From NCBI GenBank assembly GCA_038373885.1, contig JAWZYV010013140.1, positions 97,439 to 161,438 of the forward strand: a DNA stretch of 64,000 bases, written 5' to 3'. The translations under genes were made by a program, and so were the position numbers. Source of the DNA: Cheiracanthium punctorium (lineage: Eukaryota; Arthropoda; Arachnida; Araneae; Cheiracanthiidae). Within the stretch, counting starts at the first letter, position 1, and each line of letters begins with the position of its first letter. Under the pieces are notes generated by a model. That model was given only the letters and a program-made list of their open reading frames with translations. It had not been told where the DNA came from and did not search any database. This document shows, one piece after another, positions 46,345-54,660 of the stretch.

Positions 46345-47836
46345 ACTTACTATATATAAGTGTAAATTATTGGAGGCGCTCAAGTTCTATGGGTCCATAG
46401 AATTCTACACCTATGTAAGGTAGGTATCCATGTTAGTATCTTCCTACCATGTTATAAGTTAAAAACAGAAGCAAAATTAAAAATCCAAAGGAGGGAAAAA
46501 AAAAAAAAAACATTTTCGATGACATAATGCATTTTAGACACATCTGAACTTTTCTTCATTTCATACTTTACATTGCATAATCTGATTTCTATTAACCAGA
46601 GCCTGGCGAGGTCAGCTTATAGTAGCATTGTGTGTTACGTGGCGTCACAATGAATACTAAATCATGATTGAAATCAAAAGAAGAAAAATTTTAAAAGTAC
46701 AAGTAAAGGCTTTTTTTTTAAAGTTTGTAAATGGCGTGAAATACTTTTTTTATGTTAGTATAAATTAATTGTCTGTATTTAGTGGTAAATTATTGGGTGG
46801 GCTCAGCCCCTATTCACAATTTATTGGGGGGGCTCGAGCCTCACGGGCCCATATAACTCTACGCCTATGCTCCAATGGCTTGCGCTACTTCGGCTTGAGT
46901 TTGGCCTCCTTCTAACCTACCGACAACTCTCCAAGCTTCTGAATCGGTTAAATGACTTCGCTGAGACATCGTACTCATCGAAACAAAGCAGTCACTGAAT
47001 GCCGATCATCCTTGTCTTCATTGTCTTTTATTCAGTTGAAAGTCCAATTTCCTTCGCTGCCGCTGAAGCGACGTTTTTGACGTCGAACTCAAAATTAGCA
47101 TACTCCACAGTTTGAAAATCAGAAAAATTTGCATTTGTGATTCTCTTCTTCCATTTTCGGCAAAAAAAAAAAAAAAAAAAAAAAAAAGTCGCTTATATCT
47201 TTATTTTATATAAAACTTACAATATCCTTTAATTGTTTTGAGCAGTGTAAGAGAAAAAGTCAGGAATTTTGCGGAATTAAAAGTCAGAAAAAAACCTCTT
47301 TATTTTTATCCCTTGCTTTTGGTTTTTAGATTAATGTGTGGTTTTTATGGTTTCTTATGCTGTGTTATGTTTAAAGAGCTATTTCAGTTTTATAGGCATG
47401 AAAACAGTATCAGTGAACAATTTATTTCTGTTAATAGTAATATTTACTGTGGGGGGTGGCATTTTATATTTCTGTCCGGGGCGGCAAAACTGTTAGGGCC
47501 GGCCCTGATCACAACAATCTTATATATGAAATTTCAACATTCTACTACTAATAGTTTTTGAGATATGAGAATTAAATGCATACACACGTACACCAAATCG
47601 GTATAATTTTTGAAAGAAGCACGTGACCGTGGTTGAATGATTACCTAACTTGGAAGGACGGTATTGTGGTTGAAACGGCTGAATGTCTCTAAAACTGTCC
47701 TTGGCCGTAATGCGTTGAATATCTTTTGAGTGTGCCTGTAGCAGAACTATAAATGATAAAGACACTATTTTCGATGGAGAAATTAATTTTGTAACTCTTA
47801 ACAATATATATCACTTGTGAGTCGTTTGAAATAGCC

Positions 47837-47994
47837 CGTAGGCGCACCCACGGAGGGGGCTATGGGGGCTCAAGCCCCACCTAAAGGTGGAAAGTTAGAA
47901 GTGAAAAGCATTAAAAATTGAAAATTGTCCCCAATTAATTAAAGTTTTCTTTTTAAAAATTGTCTTCAAATTATTGCTGAAGTGTTTATATATA

Positions 47995-48029
<35 letters not shown>

Positions 48030-48290
48030 CGTCAGTTTTTAAATAATTGCGTACAGTTAGTGTACGAAGCACAGTTAAACTCGGTTTCAAGGATGCTGAA
48101 AAGATCAGAAAATTATTTGAGTATAACGAGTGAAATTGCCTGTGGGCATGTTGTTCTATGGGCAAGTCAAGTGGCACATAATATTTTGACGTTATAAGAG
48201 AGTTATAAATATAATCCAGGTCACTATAACCGAGTTCAGCAGAATTTGTTGTCCAGACCCCTTTAAACTAAAATCCTGGGTGCGCCACTG
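47837..48290. mobile_element. hAT-like MITE (GCGCACCCA family), copy 2, empty-site reference
   Basis: CGTAGGCGCACCCACGG at the left and CCTGGGTGCGCCACTG at the right. Perfect 8-bp duplication AAATAGCC at 47829-47836 and 48291-48298. Inverted relative to 3643-4205 and lacking its nested MITE. Contains TA- and A-runs at about 47988-48030. Confidence 0.9.
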
Positions 48291-48723
48291 AAATAGCCTA
48301 ATACCTCTAAAATACGCTTTAATGAATTTCTGCCCATGGAGCGTAATGTATTTAGAATCTTTTGGGCGGTTCTGTAGATAAACTATCCAGTCCATCGGGA
48401 CCAAAAGGAAAGGTGTGCTATTAGATGTTACAACCGTCCTAAGTATAAAGTTTCAAGATTCTACCTCCAATCGTTTTTGAAATATGCGAGTTGTACGTAC
48501 AGACGGCATGGAAAAACTGGTTTTAATAGACTCGCGGTCGGTCAAAATGGGTTGTATATGCATTTATATGAACGTGCATGCTAGCGTACGATGAGATGCA
48601 TCGGAAAAATTCTTAAAGTAAATTTAGAGGTGGTCAAAACGGTATTTTCCACGATTTGACCTTTGACCCCGAGTAAATTTTTTTCCAGGTATCGGATCGA
48701 TGAGGACATTTTAGATTTCATTT

Positions 48724-48891
48724 CAGTGGCGGATTATTGCAAGTTTGTCGGGGGGGGGGGGCGGTTAGTTAGAAGATTGAAATATACATCCATTTTATGG
48801 AAGTATAATAGGATCTTTTACATTAATTTCTTTTTTCTCGGGGGGGAAGGCGGTCGCCCCCTCCACCCCCCCTCCCTTTAATCCGCCCTTG
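48724..48891. mobile_element. hAT-like MITE (GGCGGATTA family), copy 2
   Basis: CAGTGGCGGATTATTGC at the left, TTTAATCCGCCCTTG at the right. Perfect 8-bp duplication TTTCATTT at 48716-48723 and 48892-48899. The inverted copy of the host repeat near 44450 has the unoccupied site (AAATGAAA once). Confidence 0.93.
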
Positions 48892-49377
48892 TTTCATTTA
48901 TGATGGTATTTTGAACAATCCCACCAATTTTTAGGTGGGTGTGAATTTTTGTAACTTCACTCCTATTTTTTGGTCCAATTTGACCGGGCTAGTACAGTTT
49001 ACCGCATAATTCTATCGATCTTTGTTGTAGAGATATTTAATTTTAAAATCAGGGCTTATTCACTGATCACCCTGAATGTGTTTCTCTTTAGAACCAGAGC
49101 ACTAAACAAGCTATCATGAACTACCAATTTTTATAAAATAACTTTTATTTAATATCCGTAAATGATACACCATACTTAATACAAAAATTACCGCGTGTAC
49201 ATAGTGTCAATAGCTTCCGCTGCCCTTTATTTATGTGTAAGCAATACAACAGTTGTATTAGACGAATGCAAATATTTTATGCTTATTATGTTACAGTGTC
49301 GGTCCATCAGTTTTTATAACATTCAATTTGCTTAAAATTGATTTCCCTACAATGAAAGATGTTTGCTTATATTATGA

Positions 49378-49391
49378 CCACTAGATGGCAG
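49378..49391 (+). promoter_or_regulatory. CTCF-like motif
   Basis: CCACTAGATGGCAG fits the CTCF core CCASYAGRKGGCRS at every position. A related core, ATAGATGGCGCAA, is at 50936-50948. Motif matches alone are weak evidence of occupancy. Confidence 0.3.
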
Positions 49392-49595
49392 CATCATTTA
49401 TGGTCATTATTTTTAAAAGTAATAGTCATGAAGTTCTAAGGAGACTCATCGGGAATGGGCGATCAGGCGGCAAAACAGACCAGGATCCATTTTCACCGGC
49501 AGGAGGCGCAGCGCACCGCTCCAATAGGGATTTAGCGTTGTTTTGATTGTGAACGAGCTATATTTTTTTAATAAAATAAATTATTTTGATAGAAT

Positions 49596-49733
49596 ATGGG
49601 TCGAGCGAGTCACTGCTTTGCACCTGGATGTGACAGTGGATATCCAGAAGCCAGAAAAAGAAATGTATCGCTCGGGAAGAAAAATCCAACGTTATTTAAA
49701 GCTCCAAACAGCATCACCATAATATTTCTTTAA
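49596..49733 (+). pseudogene. THAP-domain N-terminal fragment (P-element-like)
   Basis: A 45-codon frame from ATG 49596 begins MGRASHCFAPGCDSGYPEAR and continues with a KNPTLFKAPN segment, then diverges to a TAA at 49731. M..CFxPGCxSGY...LFKAP is the start of a THAP zinc-finger (first two Cys of C2CH and the FKAP block). The rest of the domain (Trp and the C..H pair) is absent, and no donor site follows cleanly. Probably a relic of a P-element or THAP9-like transposase, or a single exon of one. Confidence 0.55.
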
Positions 49734-51027
49734 TATGGCCCCTTATAAATAACATAAAAAGTAACACTATGTAAATAGAAAACCTTTTGTACATGTTAGT
49801 AGTAGTATAATGCTAATATGAACACTTTAAAATACGGCCCAATAATCAAAATGAAACAGCAGTATAATACTTTGAAATTGTCCATTTTTAAAAAAATAAT
49901 AACAGTTTTATGAATAATATTTTTCTGTTTATTAATTTAATTAGGATGGGAGAGAGGATTTTATAATATATAAGAGATACACAAATGAATAGATATTTTT
50001 GGCATAAGTCTGCAAAACTTATACAAAAACAAATATTTTCAATTCTAAGTCTGTTTTTTTTTTAAATACAAAATTTTTCAAAATTAAAGAAATATTACTT
50101 TTTTTCTGATATGTGAAAGCTTGCAAAACTGATGCAAAAGAGTCAATCACTGAATATGCGTGTATTTATTGAATTAATATTTTTTTTTCCTTTATGCTTT
50201 TGTATGAAATTTTTGTAGTACTGAAAAATGATACTGATACTGAAAAGACATTGATTTTTATGTAATTTTTTGTGGTACTCAGGTCCTTATTATCGCACGG
50301 GCAAATCGGGACTTTGCCCAGGGCCCCCCAATTTCAAATCTTGTTCTGAAACATCCTTCTTTATATCAAAATTTTATGAAAAATAAAACAAATTTCATAG
50401 ATGCCCCCCCCTCAAATTCATCGATTCCTGGGGCCCTTGTTGGTTTAATCAGGCTCTGGTGCTGAAAAACGGCGTTAAATGTTTTTCTCTTTCCATTTTT
50501 GTTTTTTGGTTTAACTAACCAACTTTAAGACTAAAGACAAAAAAAAAAATAAATAAATAAATAAAATATAATGTGGCAGAGCGGGTATATAAGAGGAATT
50601 TATAGCCTGAAAGAAGGCAGGGAATATTTTTTAATTTTTAGCGAATTGCTACCAAAAATATTTGACAAAAACTGTTCTACTATATCGTTCGCATGCAGTT
50701 TTAAAGAGAATTTATTTAAATTATTAATTAATTCATTAAATTATCAAACTGATGTTACATCGTTGTAACTAAGTAATATAGAAACAAAATTATTATATAT
50801 GCATATTAATTATCATATTTATTTATTCAAATGTTAGTGTATACTTCATGAAATTTCAGCATAAATGAATAAATCCCAATTAGAGAAGCATTTAATCGGA
50901 AAGCGCGCGCGCGATGTTGTTTTTCGCTACCGTCAATAGATGGCGCAATCAATGGTAGCCGCAGTTTCGTCGGCAATTCTCATACTGCGTAGTTGGTCCA
51001 AGTTGGATAACAAGTCGATGTTTCTCT
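49734..51027. other. Intergenic sequence between THAP fragment and tandem duplication
   Basis: AT-rich. A possible hAT-like MITE at 50281-50457 (ends CAGGTCCTTATTA and CAGAGCCTGATTA) lacks a matching duplication. A CG-rich GCGCGCGCGCG stretch lies at 50903-50913. Confidence 0.4.
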
Positions 51028-51297
51028 TCCCGAGCTTCATGGTAATAGTATAAGAAAAACAGACTGTTTTTGTAGCTATCATTAGCTCGCCGTATAAATC
51101 AAAACAAACTTACAAGCACACAAGAGCAGACGATGGATAGATCACTTGATGTAGGTAGTTCTCCTCCCGAGCTTCATGGTAATAGTATAAGAAAAACAGA
51201 CTGTTTTTGTAGCTATCATTAGCTCGCCGTATAAATCAAAACAAACTTACAAGCACACAAGAGCAGACGATGGATAGATCACTTGATGTAGGTAGTT
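51028..51297. repeat. Perfect 137-bp tandem duplication
   Basis: Two copies beginning TCCCGAGCTTCATGG (51028 and 51165), with no difference seen over the ~133 shared bases. Either very recent or an assembly duplication. Confidence 0.9.
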
Positions 51298-51529
51298 TGA
51301 AAGGTTGTGACGTCACGTGAAAGGACCCCATTGTTATATTGTTAAAATTTATGTATTCTCAAAGTACTCAAGTCACAAACAAATTAACCGCATTACATTG
51401 TTCTCACTTGTGCTATTATCATGAAATATAAGAAAGTAAAACTTCCCATTTATTTTATAACCATTTCTTTAAATAATGGGTGGGGGTGGGTTGTGATGAG
51501 GCACTAAAAAAAAATTGGGGAGAGTAAGG

Positions 51530-51760
51530 TTGAGGGACCCGCCCCGCCATCTTGGATTTCATCAACGTGCCGATGTTTACGCTACCTCCGCTCGCTTGCG
51601 GAAGCATCGGCGAGGAAGGGAGTTTACGGCAGATTTAGTTAGGGTCCCGCACCGCCATATTTGTCTTCGTCGTCGCGCTGTTCCCGTGTTCGTGTGGACT
51701 TCGAATATTTTTAAGAACTGCGGTGTCTGTCGATGGTCTTGATGCCGTGTTCATGTGGAC
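51530..51760. promoter_or_regulatory. GC/CpG-rich island with paired YY1/Pho-like motifs
   Basis: A local GC-rich block in AT-rich surroundings holds CCGCCATCTTGG (51544-51555) and CCGCCATAT (51652-51660), both in similar GGGxCCCGCxCCGCCAT contexts. GTGTTCxTGTGGACTT is repeated at about 51688 and 51747. CCGCCATNTT is the YY1 site commonly found at promoters. It could be a promoter, the 5' end of a retroelement, or a remnant of either. Confidence 0.35.
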
Positions 51761-51820
51761 TTGAAATATTTTAAAGAAATAGAGTGTTCGTTGGTGATGT
51801 TGGCGATAAGCCAGAGAACC

Positions 51821-52138
51821 TTTTTCTTGGGGGGGGGGGAACGCCCTCCCATCACAGAAATTACATGACAAATGTAAGATATTTCTATAAAATGGACATT
51901 TAATGACTTCGAGCATTTTTAAGCATTTTGGTCGTTGTAGATAATGTTGACCCCCCCACGCATATAATTAGACTAATTAATTGGGCTAATTAATGCTAAA
52001 CAATTAATTAATTAGATTGATTACCATTCATTAATTATTAAAACAGCAAGAATCACATTTTTCTTGGGGGGGAACGCCCCCCCCCATCACAGAAATTACA
52101 TGAAAAATGTAAGATATTTCTATAAAATGGACATTTAA
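51821..52138. repeat. Direct repeat pair, ~82 bp
   Basis: 51821-51903 and 52058-52138 share TTTTTCTTGGGGGG, GAACGCCC, CATCACAGAAATTACATGA and TATTTCTATAAAATGGACAT. The second copy lies just upstream of the ZMYM1-like relic. Confidence 0.8.
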
Positions 52139-52275
52139 ACTGGGGGACAACATGGAACAGAGACAGTGCCTGAGATTCCCCTTCTGTGCACACTATTGCT
52201 TTTGACGATGAGCGAAATGCCCCGCTGTGAAATGCAGCAACAAAAAAGGAGAAGAAATTGCTTAATTAAAAATTT

Positions 52276-53340
52276 CTACCTTGAAAGCTAACGCAATTCC
52301 ACTCAGTGACTGTAGGGCTCAGTCTTACGATAATGGTGCAAATATGTCTGGGAAATATAAAGGTGACCAAGGAAAAAAAAAATATATATATATATTAGAA
52401 CAGAATCCAAAAGCAATATTTTCACCTTGCGGATGCCATACACTTAATTCATTTGGAAATGACACTGCTGAATACATACCAGAAGCAATACTTTTTTTGT
52501 TACAATACAAACCACCTATAATTTATTTAGCTCTAGTCCGAAGCGCTGGGAAATTTTATGCAAACATATCGACTGCGCAGTTCACACCATGTCAGATACC
52601 AGATGGTCAGACCGAATTCACAGTGTCAAACCATTAGCAAATCACCTTCCTGGCATCAAGTTAGCACTGCAAGAATTGAAAGCTTTAAATTTAACTCCAA
52701 AAACTAAAAATGAAATTAATGGAGCTCTATGGTATATGTCATCTTTCGTGTGTGTGTTAATGTCAGCTGTGTGGTTCAAAATATTGCTACGAATCGATAT
52801 GTGCAATAAAGTCATCCAAGCCAGAAATACAACAATTGATGTCGAAGCTGAAAATATAGGAGCATTGCTCTCCGATCCGAAAACACTTGAAATGATTGAA
52901 TTCACTCTGGTCTGAAGCTAAAACTGTAGCTTTAAATATGGAGATCGAGAAAACGTTTTCGCGTGAATATGATGAGAGACGCAAAAAACAAAAGATGCAT
53001 CCCCTGGATAGTGAAGAAACTGATAAACAGTTAGATAATGAAGTAAAATATTTTTAATTTATGTATTTTATCCTTTGGTAGATAGTGTCTAACTGTACGA
53101 TTCCATGCTGTCAAAAACTTGTCAAGTAAATTTGTAATATTATGGTAGTATTTAACAATACCTGAAAGCAGTTTGAAAGAAAAGGCATTATTTCTATCGT
53201 AACAGTACCAAGATGATCTGAATAGTGAAGATTTTCTTTCAGAAATAATTCACTTACCATCCATCCACAAAGCTAATTTTGGAATTAATCAATTAAAGCC
53301 TCTGGATTTATTGAACATACTAACAGAATATAAACTGAAC
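52276..53340 (+). pseudogene. hAT-superfamily transposase relic (ZMYM1/DUF4371-like)
   Basis: Reads ANAIPLSDCRAQSYDNGANM then SGKYKGDQG, an A-rich insertion, ILEQNPKAIFSPCGCHTLN. After a shift near 52495 come SPKRWE, TMSDTRWSDRIHSVKPLANH and KALNLTPKTKNEI. After another shift near 52910 comes a KTVALNMEIEKTFS segment. A last piece IIHLPSIHKANFGINQLKPL DLL lies at about 53240-53330. CRGQSYDN..NMSGKYxGxQ and C..HxLNL are landmarks of ZMYM1-like transposase proteins as I recall them. The C-terminal dimerisation block is missing; similarity stops at 53340. Confidence 0.7.
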
Positions 53341-53419
53341 GCATGGGCGTAACTTGGGCTTCGAAACTGGGGGGGCAAAAGTCATTTTAAATGAAAGTCC
53401 GTGTATGCGTGCCCATGCA

Positions 53420-53433
53420 CACACACACACATA

Positions 53434-53470
<37 letters not shown>
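53420..53470. repeat. (CA)n then (TA)n microsatellite
   Basis: A CACACACACAC run leads into an almost pure TATATA run. Confidence 0.95.
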
Positions 53471-53475
<5 letters not shown>

Positions 53476-53659
53476 AAATTCGGTCTTGAGCCTCGTCAGG
53501 GGAGACCCCCCTGAGCCCCCCTAATTTTTTAGTTTCATTATTGCCATATTAAAAAGATATTAATTGACTGTGTCATTTTATCTCTCACCCCTTATTCTTT
53601 TTCTTTTATTCTTCCTTTACATTTATTTCAACGACTGGAAGTAGGAGGGTTTCCTGACC

Positions 53660-54660
53660 TTACCTTGCAAATGCAAACGTGGGTCGATGATAACTGAAGT
53701 AACATATATAATTTTTAGTATCTATCTTAACACACCAAAAATTTTGCTTTTCGTTATTTGATATTGTTGAGAGAGCTTTAGGCGAGTAGGGTTGCTGTAG
53801 CTGTATTTCGCCTGGTAAATCTATTGGCGAGTCATCCAGAGTGGATAAGAATCTCAGGCTGTTAGGCTTATGTTTAAAATTATTCTTTTTTCCACTTTCA
53901 CATTCGGTAGCCCAGTGCTCGATGCGTTTATACCTTTTACAAGTTATTCTTGATGTATCCTTAATTTTATGAGTCGGCTGGCCCGAGTATTTTCCATAAT
54001 TTTTATTTTTGGACGCAGGTTTTCTAGGAGCAGCCACGAAAGCACCCGAGTCTTCCGCTTGTCTATCATCGTTACGCCTGGCATTTGATTCTGATTATTT
54101 CTGGCTTCGGAAGCTCATCTCTTGATTCCATAGCACATCGGAAATTGTCGAAAGTAGAAGAGAGGCTATATAACAGCATTACAGTCAGCAAGTCGTGGTC
54201 TATTTTAATATCCATTTCTGAAAGTCTGTCCACTATGTCGAAGAATCTTCTCAAATGGTCGTGAATTCCATTAGACTAGTCGGGTATCTTATATTGAATT
54301 AAAAATTTCATTAATGCAGCTTTACGAGCAGGTCCTTTAGACTGATAGATTTCTCCCAAATTTTTCCAGACATCTGATGAAGTGTCACAATTTTTTATTT
54401 GTTTGAGTTCAGATGGCGATATACATAGAATTATATCTGCTTTTGCTTTTTCGTCCATTTGGTTGGACCCACGTATCGAACTCTTCTTGCGATTTTTCGC
54501 CATTTTCCAAAACTTCAGGTTTAGGCTTTGAACCTGATGCATGAATCCAGGCATCATTCTTTATTAAAAGCCCTTTCATTTGCATTTTCCATGTTTCGTA
54601 ATTATCTTCGTAATTATTTCTTTCAGCGTTTTAATTCGCCAAGTTCCAGTCGCCATTTTG
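53660..54660 (-). pseudogene. Ty1/copia-type gag relic
   Basis: Minus-strand pieces in shifting frames give YETWKMQMKGLLIKNDAWIH, KADIILCISPSELKQI, DTSSDVWKNLGEIYQSKGPA, then MRRFFDIVDRLSEMDIKID and TVMLLYSLSSTFDNFRCAME. These are typical copia gag (UBN2-like) blocks. A zinc-knuckle remnant CKRYKRIEHWATEC follows, where the second Cys of the CCHC motif is Tyr. Frameshifts lie near 54560 and 54265 and a stop closes it at 53660. No polymerase or LTR was recognised. Confidence 0.75.

Larger units (their letters stand above)
45914..46869. mobile_element. hAT-like insertion inside the Tc1 relic
   Basis: Flanked by CTCCAATG at 45906-45913 and 46870-46877 (8 bp). Inverted ends CACAAGCGTAAAGTT and CATAGGCGTAGAGTT. 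Removing it and one duplication restores AQAIG-VSQSVI in frame. A second internal end-like sequence (CTACACCTATG, about 46404-46414) suggests two related copies merged. Holds two smaller MITEs. Confidence 0.85.
45505..46978 (-). pseudogene. Tc1 transposase relic split by a hAT-like insertion
   Basis: N-terminus at 46978 (minus): MSQRSHLTDSEAWRVVGRLE then GGQTQAEVAQAIG. The 956-bp insert 45914-46869 follows, then VSQSVIFRIWNPF, TTPNEDRYLVLSARRH, VGLYARRPMVCVRL, a TGA replacing an expected Trp, and VLFSDESRFSVHPDNRRI, where similarity ends at about 45505. It is a different Tc1 lineage from 13313-14816: the linker TTPNEDRYL is shared but the rest differs. The catalytic Asp of FSDESRF remains; the second Asp and the Glu are missing. 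Confidence 0.88.
45351..47507. mobile_element. hAT-like element, 2157 bp, containing a Tc1 relic
   Basis: CAGGGGCGGCCCTAGGGCCG at the left and, inverted, CAGGGCCGGCCCTAACAG at the right. Perfect 8-bp duplication ATCACAAC at 45343-45350 and 47508-47515. Subterminal GGGGCGGCA blocks occur at both ends. A Tc1 transposase relic, itself interrupted, fills the middle. Confidence 0.92.
44368..48992. mobile_element. Long inverted-repeat element or inverted pair hosting many insertions
   Basis: The left arm (about 44368-44565) is the inverted relative of the right arm (about 48612-48992, after removing the MITE at 48724-48891). Both contain CTTTGACCCCGAGTAAATTT, TTTTCCAGGTATCGGAT and TTTAGATTTCATTTATGATGG on one strand or the other. 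Segments between share short repeats (TTAGATGTTACAAC, TTTTTGAGATATG). It could be a foldback-type element with ~200-bp ends, or two independent inverted copies of a dispersed repeat. Confidence 0.45.

Noticed and set aside
50281..50457. Possible MITE with CAGGTCCTTATTA and CAGAGCCTGATTA ends
   Set aside because: Only partial end similarity and no clear 8-bp duplication.
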